The position numbers were made by a program, and so were the translations under genes. This document shows positions 24,394 through 33,440 of a DNA stretch of 39,993 nt, piece by piece. The stretch's first letter is position 1; each line of letters starts with the position of its first letter. The stretch spans positions 1-39,993 of the forward strand of contig JAKCDL010000020.1 of the NCBI GenBank assembly GCA_021841935.1. Reading direction: 5' to 3'. Origin of the DNA: Actinomycetes bacterium. Its GTDB lineage: Bacteria > Actinomycetota > Acidimicrobiia > Acidimicrobiales > Acidimicrobiaceae. The notes beneath the pieces are model-generated. The model did no database searches. It was given only the letters and a program-made list of their open reading frames with translations, and was not told the origin of the DNA.

Positions 24394-25191
24394 GTGTTCC
24401 GACGAAGCGCAGAGGTTCCATCAGGGCATCTTAACGATCTCGTGGAAGTTATGGGAACTGTTGTAACCTTTGATGTCTACTCAGACAACAAAGAAGACTT
24501 GCACGACAACTCGCTTTTACTAAATGCGATTGCAACATCGAAAGAGTCGCTGCGTCAAGCAGATCAGCGCTTTAGCACATACAAAGATGATTCATGGATT
24601 TCGATAAACAAGCCGACAAGACCGTCGAACGAATATCCAGCAGACGTGAGATACGTCCTTGAAGTTTGCGACTATCTGAAGGCAACTACACGAGGCGCAT
24701 TCGACCATCACTATCGCGGAGAGGTTATTGACCCGACCGGCATTGTAAAAGGATGGGCCGTAGAGCAGGCGCTCCCGTATCTTAGAGTCGAAGGCATATC
24801 CGGCGCAATTGTAAATGGCGCAGGCGATATTGCATCATTTGGGACCTTTAATCACGGGAAGGAGTTCTCCTTCGGCGTAGTTGACCCAACTGACAGGAGT
24901 AAAATTGCCTTCGTTGTACAAGGGGCGCCCTGTGTTGCTACTAGCGCACTCTACGAGCGCGGGGATCACATCGTTGACCCCCGCTATCCAAGGCGGAAAA
25001 TCGATAACCTGTCTGCTACCGTGGTGGGGCCGTCTCTCACGCTGGCCGATGGCTTAGCCACCGCAATATTCGTCGCAGGACTCGAAGTTTTCGACGTAAT
25101 TGAATCTCTTAACGGATACGAATGCGCACTTACGAAATCAAACGGACGACTTTACGCAACACGTTCCTTTCCTTTTAGAAGGCAGAACTAG
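24394..25191 (+). CDS. apbE: FAD:protein FMN transferase (ApbE)
   Basis: A 265-residue ApbE. It moves FMN from FAD onto Thr/Ser of exported flavoproteins, a Mg-dependent reaction outside the cytoplasmic membrane. Motifs seen: MGTVVTFDVY (20-29), DQRFSTYKDD (57-66), DPTGIVKGWAVEQA (113-126), NGAGDIASFG (141-150), VATSALYERGDHIVDPR (181-197) and TLADGLATAIFVAG (216-229). No signal peptide or lipobox is visible in this start, although the substrate is exported; an upstream start, or membrane-side action, is possible. GTG 24394 lies 6 bp after the FMN-binding gene, so it is coupled. Its end overlaps the convergent thioesterase gene by 4 bp. Confidence 0.93.
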   Translation: MFRRSAEVPSGHLNDLVEVMGTVVTFDVYSDNKEDLHDNSLLLNAIATSKESLRQADQRFSTYKDDSWISINKPTRPSNEYPADVRYVLEVCDYLKATTRGAFDHHYRGEVIDPTGIVKGWAVEQALPYLRVEGISGAIVNGAGDIASFGTFNHGKEFSFGVVDPTDRSKIAFVVQGAPCVATSALYERGDHIVDPRYPRRKIDNLSATVVGPSLTLADGLATAIFVAGLEVFDVIESLNGYECALTKSNGRLYATRSFPFRRQN

Positions 25192-25991
25192 CCAAGACGA
25201 ATTCCAGCGAGCTGAGTTGCCTGTCCCACCAAGTTATTGTTTGAATCCCAAACGTAACAGGTTTCATCCACCATCTGCCCTTGTACCAAATTTGCTCTCT
25301 GCATAACCTGCAATGGTCCAGGGGCCGGAATTGCCCTCACATAGGTCGTAAGTGAAAGTGTCGGAACCCATCCCGTCCGTTCAATCTCAAAGGTCGCTGG
25401 AGGAAATGCATCTAGTGCATACTGTAGCGATATCGAATCAAATCTCTCGTCACCGGGCAAGCAGAGCCAACCCTTCAACTCTCCACTACCCGATGGTTCG
25501 CCGTGGCTGTAGATTCTAACGCTAGGATCCATGACGATTTCGACCTGGGTCATAATAAGGGCATTGAATCCGCCTGGAGTTGTCGTAGACAATGGCTTGC
25601 AGCTAGCAATGGGTGCTATCGAAGGTTCGACTTCGACCCTCTTCCAATGTGCACTTTGATCCCGCGACAGATCACCGACTATCGCTAGCACTGTTAGGGC
25701 ACAGCGACCATTTTGAATCAAACGTCCCTCGTAATGGCCAAATGACTTTCCAACTCGGACCTCTTCGATGCGTATCTCAACGCTTCCAGGATCAGGAGAA
25801 AACAAATAGTGCACACTGGACGTAATGACGTCGCCAAAGTGTGAGAAGTCAACTATCGCCCTACTGACGATTGCCAATAGATATCCGCCATTAGGTTTTC
25901 CACCTATTGTCCAGGAGTCATCGACTACAGCAGAATACCTTCCATCTTTGAGTCTCTCAACGACAGATACCTCTGAAAATAACTTGGCCAC
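25188..25991 (-). CDS. Acyl-CoA thioesterase family protein (hotdog fold)
   Basis: A 267-residue double-hotdog thioesterase-like protein. Recognisable parts are DDSWTIGGKPNGGYLLAIVSRAI near the N-terminus, the strand with SVHYLFSPDPGSVEIRIEEVRVGKSFGHYEG (about 59-89), and the second half ending with QMVDETCYVWDSNNNLVGQATQLAGIRLG. Members hydrolyse acyl-CoA thioesters, and some are involved in lipid or aromatic catabolism. The substrate cannot be predicted. It runs convergent to apbE and is not part of its operon. Confidence 0.82.
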   Translation of the reverse strand: MAKLFSEVSVVERLKDGRYSAVVDDSWTIGGKPNGGYLLAIVSRAIVDFSHFGDVITSSVHYLFSPDPGSVEIRIEEVRVGKSFGHYEGRLIQNGRCALTVLAIVGDLSRDQSAHWKRVEVEPSIAPIASCKPLSTTTPGGFNALIMTQVEIVMDPSVRIYSHGEPSGSGELKGWLCLPGDERFDSISLQYALDAFPPATFEIERTGWVPTLSLTTYVRAIPAPGPLQVMQRANLVQGQMVDETCYVWDSNNNLVGQATQLAGIRLG

Positions 25992-26275
25992 GCTTCACCT
26001 TGTTTGGAACGAAACTAATTTTCATCAAACTTAGCCGCTCACCATAGGCAATTTGAAAGATTTATGGACGTAAGTAACGATTGTCCGCAAATGAAAGAAT
26101 TCACGATAAAACCACTAAATCTCTGCCTATTCGATCTGGCAACTACGGTATCCGAACATGTGGTCAAAAAAACCAACGCAACTTAGAAGTTCGAATCCTA
26201 GAAGCAACCAGGCTCATAGCCATGAAATCGATATCACAATTGAACGCGTCGGCTAATTGGTTGGATCGAAGTTGA
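25992..26275. other. Spacer between thioesterase and EamA genes
   Basis: No gene is seen in these 284 bp. A GTTCGAATC string near 26190-26198 resembles a tRNA T-loop but has no cloverleaf around it. Upstream DNA of the thioesterase gene lies here. Confidence 0.4.
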
Positions 26276-27178
26276 TCACGTCGAAACCTTCGTCTTCTCG
26301 CTTTGAGAATCAAAGTACGCACTTCCAGCATTTGCTGTCATCACCAAGACAAGTGCCACGATCTCATAGATATCCAAATGCTGATTTAGTATGAAGAGGC
26401 CTGCCAACGCAGCAAATACCGGATCAAGGCTCAGTAAAATTCCAAATGCGCGAGGTGTAATCCTCTTCAAAGCGTGCATTTCTAGAGAGTACGGAATCGC
26501 CGATGACAGAAGAGCAACGGTTACTCCAATCAAAAGAATTCCTGGATTAAATAGGTGAAGCCCTGCGCTTGCTAGTCCAAACGGAAGTATTACTACCGAA
26601 GCCGCAGACATTGCTATTGTAAGGCCAGTCGTTCCACCAAATCTTTTACCCGAGGCAGAGTTGAGCAGAATGTAACCAATCCAACACAATCCAGCAGCAA
26701 GTGCAAACAGGACGCCAACGATGTCCAACCGATGAATGTGGCCAAACAAACTTCCTCCAGCGAGAAGAAAGACTCCAACTCCTGCGAGCAGAGCCCAAAG
26801 CAGATCGGAGGCCTTGCGAGATCCAAATATCGTCACCGAGAGCGGCCCCACAAATTCGATTGTAACGGCCACTCCGAGGGGTATTCGGCTAATCGATTCG
26901 TAGAAGGTAAGGTTCATCGTTCCAAGGACAATACCAAATCCGACGGCCACCATGACGTCTTTACGTCTTGCGCGTAGCTTCGAGATATTTATCCCTCGTC
27001 GCCAATTGAATGAGAGGAGAGCTATAGCGGCGAAGACTATACGAAGCGCCGTAGCTCCAGTGGGGCCAACCTCACGAAAGAGACGGGTGGCAAAGGCGGC
27101 TCCAAACTGGATCGATATTGCACCGGTAGCCACTAGCATACCCGCGGTTGAAGCTCCACTACTTTTAGGGATTTTCAC
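26276..27178 (-). CDS. EamA/DMT-family transporter, RhtA-type
   Basis: A 300-residue membrane protein with about ten helices in two EamA halves. It resembles the RhtA exporters of threonine and homoserine: GPTGATALRIVFAAIALL, the segment SRIPLGVAVTIEFVGPL and the second half ITPRAFGILLSLDPVFAAL. GTG 27178 is the chosen start; no strong ribosome site is seen. The substrate is not known; amino-acid efflux is the family precedent. Confidence 0.88.
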   Translation of the reverse strand: MKIPKSSGASTAGMLVATGAISIQFGAAFATRLFREVGPTGATALRIVFAAIALLSFNWRRGINISKLRARRKDVMVAVGFGIVLGTMNLTFYESISRIPLGVAVTIEFVGPLSVTIFGSRKASDLLWALLAGVGVFLLAGGSLFGHIHRLDIVGVLFALAAGLCWIGYILLNSASGKRFGGTTGLTIAMSAASVVILPFGLASAGLHLFNPGILLIGVTVALLSSAIPYSLEMHALKRITPRAFGILLSLDPVFAALAGLFILNQHLDIYEIVALVLVMTANAGSAYFDSQSEKTKVST

Positions 27179-27876
27179 TTTTTATTCTCTTGTTTCCGCC
27201 TAGATTGCCGAACTTTGATCTTCCCGCGGAGACTACGCTAGCGGGGATTTCGTCCTTCTGCCCACTCCGCTTCGATTACATAGTTGGAGTTAGGTTGAAC
27301 TACCGTCGCCGTCAAAAGCACCTAAACAACCAGCTAGACGAGAAGAGATAATATCGAAATTGGCTGTTTTGATGAATTTTATTTCCAAGGAATCAAGTGA
27401 ATGGACGGCCAAAGCGTACCACTACTACCTTAAATCTTTCACAATCCAAACGAATCGATCATCGATGATCTCTGGCTATGGGGCTATATTCTCCGCCACA
27501 GAGAGCATCTACTGAGTTTGAACTTCCGAAACCTCGTGATCAACTACCATTCCTTGAGGCAGTGACATCTGTAATGTGCCCCAAATTAGAGCTTCGCATC
27601 GTTATTAGGATCGCCCCAAATTTAACTTTTCAATTACGGGCCAGGTTGAATGCAGCAAACATAGAAATTAGTAATAGCACCCACGAAAAAACTCCAATTC
27701 GTGCAATATGTTGGAGACTTTCAATACGAAGATAGCTTTGAAAACTTTCTTAAATCCACTTAACTAAAAATCTATTTAGATATAATGGGCCAAATGCCAC
27801 TTTGCGCCCCTTGGAATAGCACTTTGCCGCTCCGAACTGTCGCAAAGTGTGGGGTTTCGTCGGGGAGCAGATACTT
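27179..27876. promoter_or_regulatory. Long intergenic region ahead of the MFS pump with promoter and repeated CACTTTGC motif
   Basis: No gene is supported in this 698-bp divergent spacer. Near its right end a perfect -10 TATAAT (27781-27786) is followed by CACTTTGCG (27798-27806), CACTTTGC (27820-27827) and the inverted copy CGCAAAGTG (27841-27849), a likely operator cluster for the MFS gene. A small stem CCCGC/GCGGG lies at 27223-27245. Confidence 0.5.
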
Positions 27877-29484
27877 ATGACAATGCGCGATTCGGGGATG
27901 CGTAACGATCAGACTCCACACTCAATTGGAGCCCTGATCGTTCTTTGCCTTACATTTTTCCTAGTTGCAATGGATAACACGATCATTAACGTGGCACTAC
28001 CGACCTTCTCGAGGACACTTGGCGCGTCTACATCGTCACTTCAGTGGATCACCGACGCCTATACCACCGCCTTTGCTGGACTAATTGTCGTGGGAGGGCA
28101 TTTAGCTGACAGACGTGGGCGGCGACCAACTCTCCAAGGGGCACTTGTCACATTCACCATTGGATCCCTCTTGGCCGCAAATGCCACTACGACGTTGGTA
28201 ATAATCGCAGGCAGAGCAGTGATGGGTATCGGTGCAGCCTTAGCCGTACCCGCATCCCTCTCGATGCTCGTTGACGTCTTTGAAACTCCTAAGTCACGAG
28301 CGACTGCGATTGCTGGTTGGACAGCAAGTGCTGGCGTTGGCGTAGCAGTCGGTCCACTCGTTGGTGGTGCCCTTCTCACCCACTTTTGGTGGGGTTCAAT
28401 CTTCTGGTTCAACGCCTTTGTAGCGATTAGTTCACTGATTATCTCACTTCCACTACTACCTAAGAGCAAGCCAACCGACGATCACCACTTTGATCTGCTC
28501 GGAGTCGTCCTCACCGTTGTAGCCCTAACAAGCCTCGTGGGAGCTATCATTCAAGCTCCTACTTGGGGATGGACGAGCTTTGGATTTATCGCACTTTCCT
28601 TAGTAGCAATTTTGGCCTTCATCGCAACATGGCTACATGCACAGCGCGATCCAAACGGCGTAATTAACTGGTCTCTCCTACTCGACAAGCAATTCAGTAT
28701 CACCTCCATCGCAATGGGCGCTACCTACTTTGTAATATTTGGTTACTTATTCTTGGTAACTCAATATTTGCAAGAGTTTCTAGGTCAGTCACCATTTAGT
28801 GCTGGCATCCACTTCTTGCCAGCCGCGATCGCCGTAGTGGTAGCTTCAGGGATTGCGCGTGTCATCGAAGATAAGGTGGCCCCAAGGTGGATAGTAGCAA
28901 CCGGCTTGCTCGTCCTCGCGATAGCACTCGTAGAAGCAACTACCCTACGCGTGGACTCTGGATACGGTAACGCTCTTGTGACTTTGATTCTCGGGGGTGC
29001 TGGCATGGGGCTAGTTCTAACCTCGGGTACCGATACTGTAATGGCAACTCTTGAACGCAATGAAACAGGAACTGGGGCTGCCATAAACGTTGCAACTATG
29101 GAGATTGGAGGCGCCCTCGGAGTTGCAATCTTCGGCACCATCTTTAACGGAAGATATAAATCAGGAATCACACACTCCCTCTCGCAACTTCTTCCCCATC
29201 GTTTTCTAGATGTAGCTTCGTCGTCGTTTGGTGGAGGCATCGTCGTTGCAGAAAAAGCAAACCACGCCATCCTCGAGGTTGTGAAGTCAAGCTTTGTAAC
29301 TGGCTTTCATGAAGCTGCAATCTCTGGGATAGTGGTCGCAATTGCTACGGCAGTTATTGTCTTTGCCACTCTCTCGGGGCGCGCTAAAGATAGCGGAATG
29401 GCAGAGGCTGAGGTAATAGACCTCAATCAAATGAAAAAGCCATTGGCAAATGAGACCGCTACGAGTACTGACGAGGAGGAGTAG
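27877..29484 (+). CDS. MFS multidrug efflux transporter, DHA2 (EmrB/QacA) family
   Basis: A 535-residue membrane protein with 14 predicted helices. Typical motifs: LDNTIINVALP-like (VAMDNTIINVALPTF), LQWITDAYTTAFAGLIVVGGHLADRRGRRP (motif A, with Asp and Arg) and GWTASAGVGVAVGPLVGG (motif C, the antiporter signature). Expected to export drugs or toxic compounds in exchange for protons. ATG 27877 is preferred over GTG 27847 because GGGGAG lies 9 bases upstream. The CACTTTGC repeats before it suggest local repression. The C-terminal 30 residues are acidic and cytoplasmic. Confidence 0.92.
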   Translation: MTMRDSGMRNDQTPHSIGALIVLCLTFFLVAMDNTIINVALPTFSRTLGASTSSLQWITDAYTTAFAGLIVVGGHLADRRGRRPTLQGALVTFTIGSLLAANATTTLVIIAGRAVMGIGAALAVPASLSMLVDVFETPKSRATAIAGWTASAGVGVAVGPLVGGALLTHFWWGSIFWFNAFVAISSLIISLPLLPKSKPTDDHHFDLLGVVLTVVALTSLVGAIIQAPTWGWTSFGFIALSLVAILAFIATWLHAQRDPNGVINWSLLLDKQFSITSIAMGATYFVIFGYLFLVTQYLQEFLGQSPFSAGIHFLPAAIAVVVASGIARVIEDKVAPRWIVATGLLVLAIALVEATTLRVDSGYGNALVTLILGGAGMGLVLTSGTDTVMATLERNETGTGAAINVATMEIGGALGVAIFGTIFNGRYKSGITHSLSQLLPHRFLDVASSSFGGGIVVAEKANHAILEVVKSSFVTGFHEAAISGIVVAIATAVIVFATLSGRAKDSGMAEAEVIDLNQMKKPLANETATSTDEEE

Positions 29485-29940
29485 ATTCTGCGCAGTTCTA
29501 AAACAAACAGGGCAGATCTCAAAACTTCAAACTAACCACACATTCGACGTGTAGTAAAGTGCTAACGGCTAATCCACTGCTTCAAATGCCGGGCGAGACT
29601 AGATTGACACTAAAAGTCAGTAGGGCGGCTTGGTAGCACAAATAAGGTAATGTACTTTTAGGCTTCGTAACGAATCAAACAACGACAACCCGGGCAGTTA
29701 TCCGCGCAGTACCTAGATGAGTCTCAATCTCACTCATATGAGACGACTTCACAAATCGATCTAGGTCTATAAAAATTCAGTGGTGCCAGATTACTCGTGT
29801 TCATTTTTGCCACGGAAGACGACTCGTTGCGGGGGCTAACACCTCAAAAAGAAACTAAGCCGACCAAAGGATCTATTTCTTCAAAGATTGGCGTTGAGTC
29901 ATCTACCGCCGTTTCGAAATAATCCCGGCATTAATGAAAT
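29485..29940. other. Gene-free spacer with nested inverted repeats
   Basis: No gene is supported. CCTAGAT (29712-29718) and ATCTAGG (29759-29765) enclose GTCTCA (29721-29726) and TGAGAC (29739-29744), a nested arrangement that could fold in RNA or bind a regulator. No T-run follows. Confidence 0.4.
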
Positions 29941-30927
29941 TTGAGACGATCAATCAGCGTTCGATATCATAGAAAAATTTCTAAATTCGGATTACTTACA
30001 CCATTTTCTCTAGCAAGAAATATCAGCTCAAAATTGAAAAATAATAGATCTCAAACTTTCGCCTTATTGGTGTCAACATTCACCCTTGGACTCGGCTTTC
30101 CAGCTGGAAAAATCCTTCTTAGAACTATTCCACCGGTAGCTTTAGTCGCGTGGCGCTTTATCGCAGCTTCTCTCTTTGTGGCTGCAGTAGCACGATTGGT
30201 AGACCGCGGTCGCCATCGCGTTCCGGTGGGTAAAGTAGCACTGATCGGAGCACTGCAAACGGCGGCCGTAATGGGGCTACTTTACACTGGGATGAAGGAT
30301 CTTTCTGGAGGAACGTCCGCGATACTGCTCTTTACCAATCCCATTTGGGTGGGAGCCATCTCTCCCATCTTCCTCAAGGACAAATTAACCGCCACTAAGG
30401 TGATTTCATTGATCCTTGGATTCATAGGAATCGTCGTCCTTTTGGGTGGTATTAGTTCTAGCAAAAGTCTCGTACCGGTCTTTATGGTCTTAGGGGCTTC
30501 ACTGGCATGGGCTGCTTCTACGATTATTTCAAAGAAGCTCCCAACTGAGACATCAAGTTGGTGGGTTAGCGCCTACCAAATGGGGCTCGGCGGTATTCTT
30601 CTACTTCTACTTTCGCTGCTCCTTCACCAGAACTACCCAGTAAGCCAATCGGCTTCCCAGTGGTTTTGGATGTTCGTCCTAACCATCCCTTGCACCGCCT
30701 TGGGCTTTGGTCTATGGCAGTTTGGCCTTCGACACGGTGATGCAACTCGGGCGTCAACGTTTCTCTTTCTAGTTCCCTTTTTCGCGGTGGTGCTTTCCAC
30801 TTTAATCCTCCGCGAGAAGATTGCACTATATGAGGCTATCGGAGCAGTTCTGATAATCGGAGCACTGGTAGTTTCAACCCGGCGTGGGAAGGTCTTAGCG
30901 CTCAAGGATGAAGCGGTATCTGTTTGA
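29941..30927 (+). CDS. EamA/DMT-family transporter
   Basis: A 328-residue membrane protein with about ten helices in two EamA repeats: the first begins LLVSTFTLGLGFPAGKILLRTIPPVALVAWRF (around residue 40-71), and the second has MVLGASLAWAASTIISKKL and RASTFLFLVPFFAVVLSTLILREKI. No ATG lies near the start. TTG 29941 gives the listed length; a second TTG about 30 codons on would also suffice. Ribosome signals are weak. Substrate unknown. Its end lies 40 bp from the end of the convergent TetR gene. Confidence 0.85.
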   Translation: MRRSISVRYHRKISKFGLLTPFSLARNISSKLKNNRSQTFALLVSTFTLGLGFPAGKILLRTIPPVALVAWRFIAASLFVAAVARLVDRGRHRVPVGKVALIGALQTAAVMGLLYTGMKDLSGGTSAILLFTNPIWVGAISPIFLKDKLTATKVISLILGFIGIVVLLGGISSSKSLVPVFMVLGASLAWAASTIISKKLPTETSSWWVSAYQMGLGGILLLLLSLLLHQNYPVSQSASQWFWMFVLTIPCTALGFGLWQFGLRHGDATRASTFLFLVPFFAVVLSTLILREKIALYEAIGAVLIIGALVVSTRRGKVLALKDEAVSV

Positions 30928-30967
30928 TTCTCCCTTGGAAATTGAGAGCATCAATCGAGGCAACCTC

Positions 30968-31555
30968 TCACTCGGTGCTCCCTGGCGTTAGCGTGACATA
31001 GTCGACAACCGCACGAACCTCCAAGAGACAGCGGTCCATCTCGGCTTTTAGATCTAGGCCATTATCCTCTGTGTATCTCTCATAAGCAAGATTGAATATC
31101 ATCACACCCACTTGAGCTGTCAACATCGCACTCGTCGCAGGTATATCTCGACCACCAAGCTCCGATCCTAATGCACCTATCAGTGATTCATTTTTCATAT
31201 GCTCACGTTCCCGCAGCTCAGGACTTGAAAGAATGAGATTGCGCCGCTGTAGTGCAAAGTCACGAAATTTAGCCAACTGCTCACTTGCTAGCGCCAAGGC
31301 ATCGAGCACGCTTCGAAGTGGAGCGCCACCTAGATCCATCTGCCTAAGGTTATCTACGACGGACGACTCAAAGTCTTTTGATCCGGCAAATAAGATCTCT
31401 CGCTTATCTGGAAAGTGATTGAAGAACGAGCGCTTCGTCAATCTTGCAGCCTCAGCAATTTCAGCGATCGTTACCTTCTCATATCCATAACGGACAAATA
31501 GATCAAAGGCCGCCGCCTGTAATCTACTCCGCGAATCTGGTTCCCACCTACTCAT
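30968..31555 (-). CDS. TetR-family transcriptional regulator
   Basis: A 195-residue repressor-like protein. The helix-turn-helix is clear at about residues 24-57 (VTIAEIAEAARLTKRSFFNHF, with the typical FNHFPDKREIL end). The C-terminal ligand-binding half is not assigned. It diverges from an oxidoreductase gene across 118 bp that hold a perfect 9-bp inverted repeat, so it most likely represses that gene and itself, released by a small molecule the oxidoreductase acts on. Confidence 0.92.
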   Translation of the reverse strand: MSRWEPDSRSRLQAAAFDLFVRYGYEKVTIAEIAEAARLTKRSFFNHFPDKREILFAGSKDFESSVVDNLRQMDLGGAPLRSVLDALALASEQLAKFRDFALQRRNLILSSPELREREHMKNESLIGALGSELGGRDIPATSAMLTAQVGVMIFNLAYERYTEDNGLDLKAEMDRCLLEVRAVVDYVTLTPGSTE

Positions 31556-31598
31556 GAATGTCCATCTTAATAACTATCTTCGAGGCAATTTGTAAAAA

Positions 31599-31640
31599 TT
31601 GATTGCACCAGATGCAATCAACTGTAATGTAGTGATTACA
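31599..31640. promoter_or_regulatory. TetR operator and promoter of the oxidoreductase gene
   Basis: TTGATTGCA (31599-31607) and TGCAATCAA (31613-31621) are perfect 9-bp arms 5 bp apart. A second, shorter palindrome TGTAAT/ATTACA follows (31623-31628, 31635-31640). TTGATT (31599-31604) and TGTAAT (31623-31628), 18 bp apart, make a plausible promoter, so a bound repressor would cover the -35 and spacer. Confidence 0.7.
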
Positions 31641-31673
31641 CCAAGTGAAATAAGAATCAAGGGAGTGAGCAAC

Positions 31674-32795
31674 GTGCCTACCAATAGAGCTGCGTGGCTG
31701 AGCCAAAGAAAATCTGTACTTACCGTAGGGCCAGCGCCCTATTCTGCACCTCAAAAAGGTCAAATCCTGATAAAAAATAACGCTGTTTCTATCAATCCCC
31801 TAGATTGGATCGTCCAGATAGGAGGAGATCTCGCCTATAGATGGTTGCGATACCCCACTGTCTTGGGAAGCGACGTAGCAGGTGAAGTTGTCGAGGTGGG
31901 AAGCGAGGTTACGACCTTCAAAGTCGGAGATCGGGTAGTCGCCCATTGTGTTGGAAGCGACAAGGACGTAAATACTCCCAAAGAGGGTGGATTTCAAAGT
32001 TACACAGCTGTCTTGGAAGATATGGCAGCTCAAATTCCAGAGTCGATGACTTATGAAGAAGCCGTCGTATTGCCATTGGCACTTTCGACTGCGGCATGTG
32101 CACTCTACCAAAAAGATCTCCTTGGTCTTGAACTTCCCGAGCTAACCTCGCACAAAAGGTCAGAGGTACTACTCGTCTGGGGAGGCTCGACCAGCGTGGG
32201 AGTCAACGCAATTCAGCTCGCCATCGCATCAGGATATCAAGTAGTATCAACCGCCTCGCCCCATAACTTTGACTTCGTTCGATCATTCGGCGCAAAATTA
32301 GTCTTCGACTACAGTTCACCAGATGTCGTCGAACAACTTATAAATGCCCTTAAGGGAAAAACAATTGCTGGTGCCATAGCAATTGGTGAAACTGGCGCTA
32401 GGTCATGCGTCAAAGTCTTATCTGAATGCAAAGGTAATAAATTCGTAGCGGTCGCTACCCCACCAATCTCCTTTTCATACCTTGCGAAAAATGAAAAATC
32501 ACAAATTCAATTGCTAAAATTTGCTGCGCTCCTTATTTCAAAGAACATCGCACTTGGAGTACTTGCAACCGCATCAAGGGTTAAATTCAAATACATCTTT
32601 GGAACTACGCTGAAGAACAATGGAGTTGGAAGATATATCTACAGACAATATCTTCCGCGGGCATTAGAAGAAAAGATTCACATACCTGCGCCTCCGCCGC
32701 GAGTTGTGGGGCACGGATTAGAGGCCATCCAAGAAGCACTAGATATTGCTAAAGCCGGCGTCTCCGCTGAAAAAATCGTAGTTCGCCTAGATTAG
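31674..32795 (+). CDS. Zinc-independent alcohol dehydrogenase/quinone oxidoreductase-like MDR protein
   Basis: Medium-chain dehydrogenase of 373 residues. The GroES-like N-terminal half shows LGSDVAGEVVEVGSEVTTFKVGDRV; the nucleotide fold has VLLVWGGSTSVGVNAIQLA, with the AxxGxxG-like NADPH loop. The Cys/His/Glu zinc ligands of true alcohol dehydrogenases are not evident, so quinone or enone reduction with NADPH is more likely. GTG 31674 is preferred over the in-frame start at 31599 (which would lie inside the operator) because GGGAGTGA precedes it. Expected target of the divergent TetR regulator. Confidence 0.87.
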   Translation: MPTNRAAWLSQRKSVLTVGPAPYSAPQKGQILIKNNAVSINPLDWIVQIGGDLAYRWLRYPTVLGSDVAGEVVEVGSEVTTFKVGDRVVAHCVGSDKDVNTPKEGGFQSYTAVLEDMAAQIPESMTYEEAVVLPLALSTAACALYQKDLLGLELPELTSHKRSEVLLVWGGSTSVGVNAIQLAIASGYQVVSTASPHNFDFVRSFGAKLVFDYSSPDVVEQLINALKGKTIAGAIAIGETGARSCVKVLSECKGNKFVAVATPPISFSYLAKNEKSQIQLLKFAALLISKNIALGVLATASRVKFKYIFGTTLKNNGVGRYIYRQYLPRALEEKIHIPAPPPRVVGHGLEAIQEALDIAKAGVSAEKIVVRLD

Positions 32796-33133
32796 ACGCA
32801 TAGCAACCCGCTGCGAGCAAGAGGGGCGGGGCAAAGCTCTGTCTCAATCGATTCACCACATAGCAAAGTTGATTCAAGGGGAATTGCTAAATTAGCTGCC
32901 TGTCGGTTCGGCAATTCGCTGAGACAATCTATCGAACCTGAGAATACACAGATCGCATTGCGCAATTGCCATCTCGAATCAACACCTACAGTACGTGGAG
33001 TGACCGCTACAAACTCAAAGACTTCATGTATCGCAAAGTGGTACCGTCATAACCCACAACCACAGGGCTGAGCCACATTTAATCAAGCAAAGTTTGCGGA
33101 CAACGTCACGACTTCAAGCGCGACAAAAACAAA
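32796..33133. other. Gene-free spacer between convergent oxidoreductase and cold-shock genes
   Basis: No gene is seen. A short inverted repeat GAATTGC (32881-32887) and GCAATTC (32911-32917) is present. The strong terminator at 33124-33164 closes its right side. Confidence 0.4.
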
Positions 33134-33164
33134 CAATCGAAAGTAGCTCAGCTACTTTCGATTG
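33124..33164 (-). terminator. Intrinsic terminator of the cold-shock gene
   Basis: On the minus strand a perfect 14-bp stem (33164-33151 with 33147-33134, CAATCGAAAGTAGC arms, three-base loop) is followed by a T-rich run (TTTGTTTTTG). It lies 73 bp after the cold-shock protein stop codon. Confidence 0.85.
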
Positions 33165-33236
33165 AGTTGACTAAAGAGTCTTTGATTGAGCTTGATCGTC
33201 ATTGACTCCCAATTGACGTCCAACTCAAGACAATTA

Positions 33237-33440
33237 CTAGATTACGCTTACGTTTTGAGCTTCGAGACCCTTACGACCCTCAGCAACGTCAAACTGAACT
33301 TGTTGACCCTCTTCGAGGCTTCTGTAGCCGCCGCCAACAACGTTGGAGTAGTGGACAAATACATCTTTTTCGCCAGTGCTCGGAGTTATAAATCCGAATC
33401 CTTTTTCACTGTTGAAGAACTTCACCGTTCCGGTTGCCAT
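33237..33440 (-). CDS. cspA: Cold-shock protein (CspA family)
   Basis: A 67-residue single cold-shock domain that binds single-stranded RNA and DNA and melts mRNA structure. RNP1 KGFGFI and RNP2 VFVHY are intact; the start [10 protein letters not shown] matches the family. ATG 33440 is chosen over an in-frame start 15 bp upstream because AGGAAA is immediately before it. The long 5' region (33441 onward, minus strand) could carry a temperature-responsive leader, as is known for E. coli cspA. Confidence 0.96.
   Translation of the reverse strand: MATGTVKFFNSEKGFGFITPSTGEKDVFVHYSNVVGGGYRSLEEGQQVQFDVAEGRKGLEAQNVSVI

Noticed and set aside
26160..26215. tRNA-like T-loop string GTTCGAATC
   Set aside because: Flanking bases do not form the T stem, and no D-arm, anticodon arm or acceptor stem is found.
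27478..27735. Open frame of 85 codons ahead of the MFS gene
   Set aside because: No homology recognised, no ribosome site, composition not protein-like.
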